From Ampelocalamus luodianensis (taxonomy: Eukaryota > Streptophyta > Magnoliopsida > Poales > Poaceae): 64,000 bases of DNA. The notes under the pieces were generated by a model. It was not told the origin of the DNA. It made no database searches and saw nothing but the letters and a program-made list of their open reading frames with translations. Positions 20,991 to 29,898 of this stretch are shown here, in pieces (within the stretch, counting starts at the first letter, position 1; every line of letters begins with the position of its first letter). The stretch spans positions 2,025,501 to 2,089,500 of the forward strand of contig CM070617.1 of NCBI GenBank assembly GCA_036346255.1. Reading direction: 5' to 3'. Made by a program: the position numbers and the translations under genes.

Positions 20991-22516
20991 AACAAATCGC
21001 AATGTATATGTCCCTATGAACTACTAGGTTCTAGAGTTTTCAATACCACTCATACTCAACCTTTACCAAGTTCTTATAAGCTCTTACCAATGTAGCAAGG
21101 AAGTGGTACAACGGTGGTGGTCGGTTCGTGATACTCTCACCGTGAATAGTCCAACGATTTGCAGGAATGACACCGCTAAGTTAGTAGGAAGTGGAGCTTG
21201 GAAGGCTTCAATATAGTAGCAAGGATCAGCAATAATCAAATCAGTTAATGCAAGTTGAAAGATTGTTCAAAGTACTAGCCAATGTTGCTGATCCTAGCCT
21301 AATCAAAGCTAGCTAATCAAAGCCCGATGTAGAGAAGTGTATGTACGCACACGCAACGATCAATGTGACTTGATGTAAGCAAGGAAAAATCTCACAACAA
21401 GTGCTAGGAGAGACGCTAGCCAACTACTCAAACCTCTTTCTATGGGCACAAGATTGTTTGCGCGATGTAGAGCACAAAAACAGAATAACGTGCAACGTAA
21501 ACATCCCTCTAGATTGAGCAAAAACAATAGCTAGTCTCAAATGATGACAAAAAAAGTTTTATATGGCTTATATATACTCTTCTGAAAGGTTTCGATGAGA
21601 TCTACAACTTTCCAGTTGAGGCGAACTCCAAATTCTGAAAGGAAGATCGAAGGAAACGGTAAAAAATCGAAACTGAAAACTTGCGACGCGAATTCAGGGC
21701 CGAAGATGGCCGATTTTGGGGAACTTGTAGGGCGACAAGTGGATTATATGGAAAAGATGCGCCTCGTCATTAGCTTCGAAACGAGCACAAGAACGTCAAA
21801 AACGGACACCGTATGCAAAAGTTATGCCCGTTTTACTGAAGGTGTCTCGGATACGGAATTCTACTCGGACTCGAATCCGTCTCGGGTTTAAATTTGAAAC
21901 TGCTATATCTTTCAAACCCGTGGGCCAAACTTGCTGAAATTTTTTGCGGAAGCTTTTGGTTATATGTAGAAGGTATCTACCAATTTTCATGCACTTTTAT
22001 TTTCTCTTTTTATTTTCTTTTTTTTTTTACCGCGACTTTTGTTCTATGCGGCTGCCTCTTTCTCCTTCTAATATTTGGTCGGCCCTAAGGTTTTCCGTAA
22101 GTCACAAATAACATGAATTCTCCAAAAATATCACAGCAACCCTCTTTTTAGACGAACAACAGTACGGATTTTCTATTTTTTGGTGCGGATTAAAGGAGTT
22201 CTAACCCACGAATTTTCTGTTTTGGATGCACAAACTAAGAACCCTAAACGAACGATCAAGCAATGCGAAGGAAAACACGAGAAGCAATCTATACCATGAC
22301 CAACTAGACAATAACTAGAGCTAACGATCAGCAACTAGACACGACGATACAACCAATGATTCAACAAGGAAAATACCGAAAAGAAAAATTGCAATGGCTC
22401 AAAGGGGTTCGGACAGGGATGATAGATGCAATAATTTTTTGGGCAATTTTCTGGACTCTAGGTACGAAAAACGAATCTACTACTAGAAAACTGGAAATTC
22501 TCACCGATCAACTGAA
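20991..22516 (-). other. 5' leader of the gypsy-type element
   Basis: Long region between the primer binding site and gag on the minus strand. It includes a tract (21590-21890) in the same style as the LTR body (AAAACGGACACCGTATGCAAAAG versus AACGGACTCCGTATGTGAAAG in the LTR), so it may contain an older LTR relic. No gene is visible on either strand. Confidence 0.4.
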
Positions 22517-22528
22517 GCTCTGATACCA
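22517..22528 (-). promoter_or_regulatory. Primer binding site (tRNA-Met type)
   Basis: Plus-strand GCTCTGATACCA is the complement of TGGTATCAGAGC, the common plant initiator tRNA-Met primer site. It lies 5 nt from the LTR edge at 22534. Confidence 0.85.
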
Positions 22529-22533
22529 CCTGA

Positions 22534-23490
22534 TGAACCCGAAGGTCCGATTGTTGGCCCGATCTTTCGTTGAGAACGACACGTTCGTAGTAGTCGCCAA
22601 CTCTCACGATCTCGCTACGAACTCGCAAGGCCCAAACCATGCAATCGCTGAATCGCCGACAAGTCGTTATCAACCGTGATTTAATACCCAGCTGACTCGA
22701 CCATGAAGGTCGATTCTCGCATACACCAAGAAGCACGCAAGAACAAGATAAATAAGCAATCAAATTGCAAATATGAATTGAAATATTTGAATTGAGTTGG
22801 GATTCGAATAAGGATCTTAATTGGGTGGTCTAGTCGACACACGCAAAAGATACAAGTTGCAACGAAGGCAAACTAAACATAAACAAAATCCAAGAAAATT
22901 AGAGGGGTGTGGCCTCCTTATATAGGGAGGAAGAGCCACAAATCTAAAAGAACCAGCGGGCGGGACTAATTTGCGGGTTACTGTTCATGTGAACAGTAAC
23001 CACGCCCCAAGTGGGCCGTCGACGATGGGTCAAGTTCAGTATGATTACAAAGCCCAAATTGGCCCAAACAAGTGATATGACATCTTCTTTCGATGATTGC
23101 GATCAGCCCAGAAGGAATTTGGATGTGAGGCCAGATCCGTTGGAAAGAGGACGAAATAAGCTTTCAATCAAGTACTCGTGGACCTCTAACGGACTCCGTA
23201 TGTGAAAGTTATGTCTGTTTTAAGTTGGTGCTGTCAGGCTGATTCCGGAGGCCGAATTGGATTCCAAAATAGGTCCAACTCGAACTGCTTGCTTGTCTTG
23301 GACCAAAAGTGACATCGTGCTGCACATATATATATTTCATCATTAGGTAGCATCATATAGTTCATATAATATAAAGACACTCCTAAAAACAAGCTCACCG
23401 ATAATTTAAGTGAAGCGCATTTGAGCTCTTATACTTAGAACATTAAACATAGCAAATATGGTTGTATCCATAGAGGTCATGTCCTCATCA
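22534..23490 (-). repeat. 5' LTR of the gypsy-type element
   Basis: 957 bp, the partner of 14498-15463. On the minus strand it begins TGATGAGGACATGACC and ends GGACCTTCGGGTTCA. Confidence 0.85.
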
Positions 23491-23880
23491 AATAGGCTCA
23501 GGAAGAGCCACAATTAAACTACCGATGGGCACAACATTGGTCATTGAAGAAGCCTTGTTGTACCTAGAATCGACTAGAACTCTATTAAGCTTTAAAGATA
23601 TTTGTGCTAACGGTCTTCACATAGAGACTGAAGAAGAGTATGGTAAAGAATACATGCTTATTACAAAGCGTGAAGAAAATGATAAAAGGGTATTAGAACG
23701 ACTTCCTTCATACGAATCTAGGCTATACTACACTAATTTTAAGGCACCTGCAGCCTATACTGTCCTGAAAATTATATTTAGAAGCTTTGAACTTTTCTGT
23801 CTCTGGTACGATAGATTAGGCCACTCTGGTTTTAAGATGATAAAAAATATAATTAACAATTTTCATAGACATAATTTTCA
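23491..23880 (+). pseudogene. Ty1/copia pol fragment (pre-integrase region)
   Basis: The frame reads RATIKLPMGTTLVIEEALLY, LESTRTLLSFKDICANGLHI, KRVLERLPSYESRLYYTNFK and WYDRLGHSGFKMIKNIINN. This is the gag-pre-integrase domain of copia polyproteins, whose HxDRLGH-type motif is here WYDRLGH with the preceding His changed to Tyr. Protease is missing before it and integrase after it. It ends abruptly at the BBI exon 2 remnant. With the gag at 13215-14237 it probably represents one copia insertion split by the gypsy element. Confidence 0.75.
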
Positions 23881-24049
23881 GAGCCACTCCAGCGCTTGCA
23901 AGGATTGCGTGCAGGTGTCCGACGATCCTCCTCGGTATGTTTGCCAAGACTGGTACGATTTCATTTGGATGACTGGAACAAGAACAGAATTCCCAAGTGC
24001 AAGGAAGCAAAGCAGAAGCCGTGGGGGATTGCTGTGACGGGGCCATCTT
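23881..24049 (+). pseudogene. BBI exon 2 remnant (unit 2)
   Basis: It encodes SSACKDCVQVSDDPPRYVC and QDWYDF, then loses frame by a 1-bp deletion (GATTTC-ATTTGG versus GATTTCGATTTGG in the intact gene). Read past it, the DNA encodes the DDWNKN..IPKC equivalent followed by KQKPWG. A second 1-bp deletion lies in the G run just before DCC, and the match ends in the next domain near 24049. The first part resembles domain 2 of the intact gene, yet another inhibitor domain follows it. The ancestral copy may therefore have had more than two domains, or a different domain order. Exon 1 and the start of exon 2 are missing. Confidence 0.85.
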
Positions 24050-24433
24050 GCATGTATTTTCTTCGTTTTTCCTAGTGAAAAATCTTGTAAGCACACATAT
24101 AATATGTGCATCATATATGTTTTCCTCTTGATCGGCCCGGGCCACAAAAGTTGTCTTACTACCTTAAGATAATTTGATCATAATTTTAACGACCGCTAGC
24201 TAGCTAGCAGTCTAGTCGATCTCAACAAAAGAAAATAACTCCCAATAGATATTATTGAAATATGCGCGTGTAAAAAAACTGCAAGTTGAGTTGCAACACT
24301 TGGCATGCATTGCATATATGGTAGGTAATATGTACCGGTCATGAACAAGATAAGATAAGGTACGTGTGGTGAGCGTGCTGTTCTTACTCGATCAATCCAA
24401 TTCAAACCAATCCAATCCTATCCCATATGTATG
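24050..24433 (+). other. BBI 3' flank and intergenic flank (unit 2)
   Basis: It parallels 660-838 and then, without the MULE, 5823-5985: TTTTCTTCG, AAATCTTGTAAGCACA, GATCTCAACAAAAGAAAATAA, ATTGAAATATGCGCGTG, then ACTGCAAGTTGAGTTG. It is the uninterrupted counterpart of the site occupied by MULE-1 and MULE-3. The flank is broken at 24433 by a solo LTR and resumes at 27578. Confidence 0.75.
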
Positions 24434-26021
24434 TGTAATACCCCAAAAGTATTCGAAAGGAATTAGTCGGGAGAGATTAAATAAATCGGGAGAGAATAAT
24501 TAAATCGGGAGAAATGTTTCTTCTAGCAAAGCGATTGAACAAGAGAACAGAGGGGGTTTTTCGCATTTTTAGCACAACCTGGGCTTGGGCCCCGGCCCAT
24601 GTGGCCTTGGGGGGTGGCCGGCCAAAAAGGGGGGGCGCCACTCCCCCCCCAAACCCTAGCCGCACTCTTTACCCCCCTCTCTCACGCCACCCCTCTCCCC
24701 TTTGGTGGCCGCCACCTTCCTCCCCTCCCACGCCCTCCACCCTGGCTGCCTCCTCCCTTGCGCCCTCCCAAGCTCCCCTCCAAGGATCCCCCCCATTGCT
24801 GCCGGCCAAGTGAAGAAGAAGGAGCTCCATTGCAGCAGGCCAAAGAGGAAGAAAAGAGGGAAGGAAGAAGGGAGAAGAGAAGGGAGAAGAGAAGGAAGGG
24901 AAATCACCATCCGGAGTTCGCAATCTTCAGCTGCTTCAAGGGTAACGCGTCGTTTGTTGTTGGGTAATTAGTCGTAGAAGAGTAATCGGGTAGTTTTGGC
25001 TAGGTTGCAATCTGCCCGCTGTAATTACAGATTCGTCCAGTAGCTTGCGCGGTCAATTTCATATGGTTAGATGCCGAATTAGGAGTTTTGGTCTCCTAAA
25101 GAGTTGTAGGTTATGTTCTTAGCTTTCAATGGCCGCCAAGAACGCCCAAATCCGATTAACGGTCAGGGAGTTATGAATTTTCTAGTATCGCTGTCCTGTT
25201 GATCTGTCAGCTTTTGGACAGTCTGTAGGAAACTGGTTAAAACTACTATTTAAAGGGAGAATCAGGGGATCTCAGTATAACGAAAAATGTGGGTAATTTC
25301 TATACCTTTTCATAGAGATAAAGAACGCCAGATTTGGACTTTCGTAGCAAAAGGTATGGAGGTTTTAGTGTACTGTCCAGAGAAACCGATGTGGTAATTG
25401 TTGTTCTGTAGTTTGGCTTGGTAGAGGCAGTTTTTGGCGGAATCAAAAGGGCTCCCCAACTAAGTTTATTTAGGTAATTTAATTAACTTTTCAGAAAGTC
25501 CAAGAATATATTATTTGGACTCCTGAGCAGAAAGTTATGTATTTTAGAAGTGGACTGTCCACAGTGTGCGCCAAAATCGATCGCTAGAAATTGGAAGTTG
25601 GGAAACACTTGGGGTTTAGCTAGTTCAATTGTGTTGTTCTTATGCTCTTGGTTCAGTATGTTGGTCTTAGATTGGGGTATCTTTATATTCAGGTGGGAGC
25701 GTTGTTCCAGGGGTAGCCCTCTTCGCGTCCACCGTTCTCGCACGGTTGAGGCAAGTATTCGGGCTATAGTACTTTTATGTTGTATGATGTGATTGTGATG
25801 TGTCATGATCGTATTAGCCATGTAATCCTGTTTATGAGATGAGTTACCGTTATTTTGATGACTGCTAGTTATGGTTAAAGATTCTTTCGTATGTTGTAGA
25901 TGCTTATATGTTAATGTGAATACGTTGAATTCCTACATATGAAAGATGTTGTCATGGTGCATATGCATGTTGAGCTTGTTGAGTCTTGGTTATGTGGTAA
26001 CCAAGTTTTTATCGTTGAGGT

Positions 26022-26215
26022 CCCCGTCATTCAATGACGGGCTTGAGGTCCCCACATTCGTGGAATGTGGGCTTTGAGCAAAGAGGTCCCCATCATTAAG
26101 ATGATGGGCAAAGGTCCCTATACATGTGGTGTATAGGCTCTTGGTCCCTGTGCCAGAGGGCACAGGCAAGGGTATACAGCGACGGTTGTATGCCCCGCAT
26201 TACCGGTAAAATGCG
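26022..26215 (+). other. Array of seven non-identical hairpins in the LTR
   Basis: Stems, in order: 26023-26041 (CCCGTCATT/AATGACGGG), 26051-26071 (CCCACATTC/GAATGTGGG), 26089-26108 (CCCATCAT/ATGATGGG), 26117-26137 (CCTATACA/TGTATAGG), 26147-26166 (CCTGTGCC/GGCACAGG), 26171-26194 (GGTATACA/TGTATGCC, one G-U), 26196-26215 (CGCATT/AATGCG). The first five are each led by the same GGTCCC phrase at intervals of about 28-38 bp, while the stem sequences differ and both arms differ together. That looks like a duplicated RNA hairpin kept by compensating changes. It may act in the LTR transcript, for example in packaging or dimerisation; function is inference. Confidence 0.75.
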
Positions 26216-26403
26216 AAAAGAGATAAAGATCAAAGGAGCATTGCATTGATCGCATTTCATAAGTTAAAATGGCTATGTTTAGTGTAACGTTATTGTGGAT
26301 CATTGATGCTATGCTTGTGTTCTTGTTTATAGCCTTGTTGATACTTGCTGAGTCTTTGGGCTCACTCTTGCTTTAATGTGTTTTAGGTACCAATGGCAAG
26401 AAC

Positions 26404-27143
26404 TAGGGGTGTAAACGGTCGAATTCGAATGGGATATTGGCCAAACCATATTCGTTTCCATATAACTTTAGTCAGATTCGAATGTTAATCGGATGTACAC
26501 CGAATTCGAATTCGAATCGGATGTGCACCGAATACGAATTCGAAACGGATTTTGGACTCAATTCGATCGAATTCGAATGTCTTTCATGTTTAAGAACAAA
26601 TTGAAAGGATTTTTCTAGAGCATTGCAATTGTATCATGGGAGTTAATAAAACGTATCACTAGATGACTATAACTATTAGAGGCAATGTTTCATGAGAGCA
26701 ACATTATAGTACCACCACTAATCCAATCGTGTGGTGATATATGTTAGTTCCTGCATGCAGCCATCCAGGTTCCAAAATAACAACACACGCGCACACGCGC
26801 CTCCACTGGTTTGTCTCGCGCTTATTGGGCGCACTGCATCGCACCGAGTGGCCCCAAAGCGTATAACGCACATCGCTCTCGCTAGCCCACACCCGGCCAT
26901 AAGAGGACGCAGTCCACTGGAGACATGGCACAGCCGCACCGGCAATCGGCCATTTTGGGAGTACCGGACGAGTGTTATTAAGTCAGAAATCATTCGGATA
27001 TTCGAATTTGAATTCGATAGGGTGTGTCATACCATATTCGAATTCGATTAAGTATTCGGATGCTAAAATTCATACCAAATAAGGATTTTATCGGATTCGG
27101 ATGTCGGATATTTCGGATTATCCGTTACCAACTTGCACCCCTA
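26404..27143. mobile_element. Non-autonomous hAT element, 740 bp
   Basis: Ends TAGGGGTGTAAA and TTGCACCCCTA are inverted repeats of the hAT type, flanked by a perfect 8-bp duplication GCAAGAAC (26396-26403, 27144-27151). Both arms are rich in ATTCGAATTCGAAT-like palindromic phrases. A short GC-rich middle section (26770-26960) yields chance open frames only. It is nested in the solo LTR. Confidence 0.85.
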
Positions 27144-27577
27144 GCAAGAACGGCATGCATGGGAGGGAGTAAGACTTAGAGTGGTTGCACAATGACACGA
27201 ACTACTCACATTTGAATTGATAGAATGATAAATTAGTAGATGAGAACCTTGCTTAAATAATTCTTTATGATTACTCCCTCTGTTTGGAATAATTTGTAAT
27301 AGAGTTGATTAGAGGATCATGGATGCCCTTTTGTTTATGCTTGTAGTTGTTTAGCATGCTATGGATGAATTAGTGATGATTAGCATAGTTTTGGTGGTCT
27401 TTTGATTATGCTGGATGTTGAATTATTTAACTATGTTACATTTAAGGGTTGGGACTTCCGGTTTAGTAACTAAACATAGGAGGTTCCGTCGGATTTTAGA
27501 GAATTGTATCAATGTTAAAAATGGTTATAGTGTTAGTTTAGTAGCATTCCAGGCCTTTGTCAGGCTGGGGTGTTACA

Positions 27578-27960
27578 GTATGCACAAGGCGCACGCATGC
27601 ATGTAAGATGTAACTATCGCACGCAGGTGCGTTCGCTCGATCCATGGGCCGGTCGGTCCTGTGCAAATTAACCCAAAGGCCCATGGACGGACACGTTAGG
27701 ACGGCACGAACAGGAAGCTAGCACGTGCACAAAATTAAGAAGGGAGTTTCTAGTCACGGATTCGACTGTGCTCTACACCTACCTCCAAGACTGTCCTGAC
27801 GTAAATCTGAAACATGCATGCACATGCACGCATGGTCCGAATTAAACAGCCACTAAATCGATAAGATTGAACACGTCACGACAAACGACAAAAAGTACTG
27901 CAAGGTACGTCTTTTAAAAAAAACGCAAGGTAGTACTAGCTAGGTAGGTGTAGGGCATAG
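27578..27960 (+). other. BBI upstream flank continuing from 24433
   Basis: It matches 5985-6170: ATGTAACTATCG, GGTCGGTCCTGTGCAAATTAA, GGACGGACA, AGCACGTGCACAA and GGGAGTTTCTAGT. The flank is ended by the left terminal repeat of MULE-A. Confidence 0.7.
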
Positions 27961-27964
27961 TCAA

Positions 27965-28525
27965 TACGACCAGTTTTCAACTCGTATTTACACTTGTGAC
28001 AACCTCCTATGCGTATTTACAAAAATAGCAAGGCGGGCGCGCAGCCACCTCGCGCCGAGTTGCGACACGTAGCCCGCGGGCGTGCCCACCCCGTGTTCTG
28101 CGCCACCTCATCCGCCACACTACTCCTGCGCCGCATGGCCACCGCGCCCGCCACCTCAGCACCTCATCCCACGGCCCCGCCACGTCGGCGCGCCCCGCCC
28201 GCCACCTCACCGCGCCCCACCCGCCCGTGCGCCCGGCCGGGCGGCATTGCTCCCGGGCCACAGCTCCACCCCGCGCCCACCCTCCACGTGGCGCGCCCGC
28301 ACACGCCCAACCCCTCTGTGCCACTGCTCCTGGGGTGCAGGCTCACCCTGCACCCACCCCCTCCACGTGGTGCCTCCCTGGCCGCGCGCCCACCCTTGTG
28401 CCGGCGTAATTAGGGTTAGGAAAAGTTTGAGGTAATTTTAAAATATACAAATAAGTTCAAAAAATTACAAAAAATTTTGTGTAGGCTCCTGAAACCGTGT
28501 ACTTATTTGTATAAATTTTGCATAA
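27965..28525. repeat. Left terminal inverted repeat of MULE-A
   Basis: About 550 bp, GC-rich in its outer two thirds and AT-rich inside. The complement is at 43850-44385. The GC-rich part gives long overlapping open frames on both strands, none protein-like. Confidence 0.7.
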
Positions 28526-28564
28526 TTTTATTTGTTGAGATTTTTTATTGCTAATTGATATGAC

Positions 28565-28745
28565 TGTGTTATTTTAATATGTGTTGATTGAGCAAAGATT
28601 TGAACCAGACCCTCTCCATTTGCAGCAGGCACTCCCTCCCTCCATTTGCAGCAGGTGTTGATTGTTCAAAGATTTGAACCAGACCCTCGCCATGTGTTGA
28701 TTGTTAAAAGATGTGAAGGAGGCCCTCCCTCCCTGTATTTGCCTA
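28565..28745. repeat. Tandem duplication next to the MULE-A left TIR
   Basis: The phrase GTGTTGATTG, CAAAGATTTGAACCAGACCC and a following CCATTTGCAGCAGG are repeated with about 80-bp spacing, and a third diverged copy follows (GTGTTGATTGTTAAAAGATG). It precedes the promoter of the PMD gene. Confidence 0.6.
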
Positions 28746-28862
28746 AATTTTCCACCGAAAGCATCGATCCGTCACCTCCTGTCTTCTGTCTCAAATCATT
28801 GTGCACCGACATTTATGGCTTAATTTGCACGCAGGATAAGGATTCTCTTTAAGAGCAGTGAC

Positions 28863-29058
28863 TATAAATTGGAGAGAGCTAGCGCGATTGCATTTTCGCA
28901 GTCGCTCGCTCGTTCTTTTAGTAGTTCATTTCATATCACAGTGAGCTCGTGGCAGAGAAGGGAGAAGCCAACCAGAGAGAAGTTGAAATTGGCTCAGTTA
29001 CGGAAGTTGTGCATCGTCTGAGCACCTAGAAAAGTCTTGTGAGCACCTAGAAAAGGTA
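28863..29058 (+). promoter_or_regulatory. Promoter and 5' UTR of the MULE-A PMD gene
   Basis: TATAAA at 28863-28868 is followed by a plausible leader and a good donor AAAAG|GTAAGTG at 29054-29055, which suggests a long first intron in the 5' UTR. The acceptor would be before the coding start near 29899. Diverged repeats of the phrase TTAGCAGACTTAGCAGA and a 285-bp-spaced duplication (29307-29364, 29592-29650) fill the putative intron. Confidence 0.5.
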
Positions 29059-29898
29059 AGTGTCATTCGCATTCGGCTATAGTTTTAGCTAGTTTTAGCA
29101 ATGTGATTAGAATGTAATTAGATGAATTGTAGTTTGTTATTGTAGGAACTGAGTAGTTATAGTTGTGTAGTCGGTGTATTTTGACTTAGTGTTCGAACAT
29201 AAAATTGGAAGATTTAGTGTGATTAGCACGTAATTAGAAGACTTAGTAGTTAGCAATGTGATTAGCCCGTAATTAGTTGACTTAGCAGACTTGTTGTTGT
29301 TAGTGTTGTAAATTTTAACTCGGTGATTTGCATAGTGTGAGGAACCTGACCGTAAAATATTAAAATATTTAGAGGTCGTTAAACAAAATTGAAATAGAGT
29401 GTTAGCAGACTTAGCAGACTTAGAATTGAAACGAAATTAAAAGCTGGGGAGGCAGAGTGTTAGCAGACTTAGCAGAGTTTTGTCTTTTCAATTAGTTGAC
29501 TTAGCAGACTTATTGTTGTTAGTGTTACTGTTAGCAGACTTAGCAGAGTCTTGTCTTTTCAATTAGTTGACTTAGTAGACTTATTGTTTTTATTGTTGTA
29601 AATTTTAACTCGGTGATTTGCATACTATGAGGAACCTGACCGTAAAATATTAAAATTTTAAAATTTTAACTTGGTGTTAGCAGAACATGCACTATGGCAT
29701 GGACCGAGTCAATGACAAACGAGCCCCACTCCAATTTTTTTGAAACCAATTGTGTTGGTTTCCTTTTTTATTATACTTTAGCTTAGAATAGGTTTGAAAC
29801 TTGTTACTACCACAGAAAATTTTAGAATCGGAATTAATTTACAATCGTTTATGTTCATTAGCCACATTCTCACTAATGTTCTCTATCCATGTGTTGCT

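Larger units (their letters stand above)
14498..23490 (-). mobile_element. Non-autonomous Ty3/gypsy-type LTR element
   Basis: Direct LTRs lie at 14498-15463 and 22534-23490 and begin/end TG..CA. On the minus strand a primer binding site for initiator tRNA-Met (TGGTATCAGAGC, plus-strand complement 22517-22528) lies 5 nt inside the 5' LTR. A polypurine tract (GAAAGGGAGGA on the minus strand) abuts the 3' LTR at 15464. Order on the minus strand: LTR, about 1.5-kb leader, decayed gag, an unidentified region, polypurine tract, LTR. No protease, reverse transcriptase or integrase is present. A 3.6-kb solo LTR is nested at 16589. Flanking pentamers CTTAG and AATAG do not match, so no clean target duplication is visible. 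It separates two parts of a copia element. Confidence 0.8.
24434..27577. mobile_element. Solo LTR (about 2.4 kb without its nested hAT element)
   Basis: Ends TGTAATACCCC and GGGGTGTTACA form a short inverted repeat. Exact 5-bp duplication GTATG flanks it (24429-24433, 27578-27582), and the BBI flank is continuous across it when compared with 5940-6050. A 740-bp hAT element is nested at 26404. A row of distinct hairpins lies at 26022-26215. The first kilobase has a GC-rich then purine-rich tract (24590-24900). No internal retroelement domain is present. The class is the TGTAAYACCCC type common among grass gypsy elements, a family assignment made only from its ends. Confidence 0.85.

Noticed and set aside
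14493..23495. Claiming a target duplication for the gypsy-type element
   Set aside because: CTTAG and AATAG agree at only three of five positions.
24599..24971. Pro- or Lys-rich open frames
   Set aside because: Low-complexity C-rich and purine-rich tracts of a solo LTR; no domain and no splice or start context.
28007..28435. Several overlapping long open frames on both strands, Pro/Ala/Arg rich
   Set aside because: They are produced by the GC-rich terminal inverted repeat of MULE-A; the mirror copy at 44038-44347 gives the same kind of frames, and no strand shows protein-like composition.
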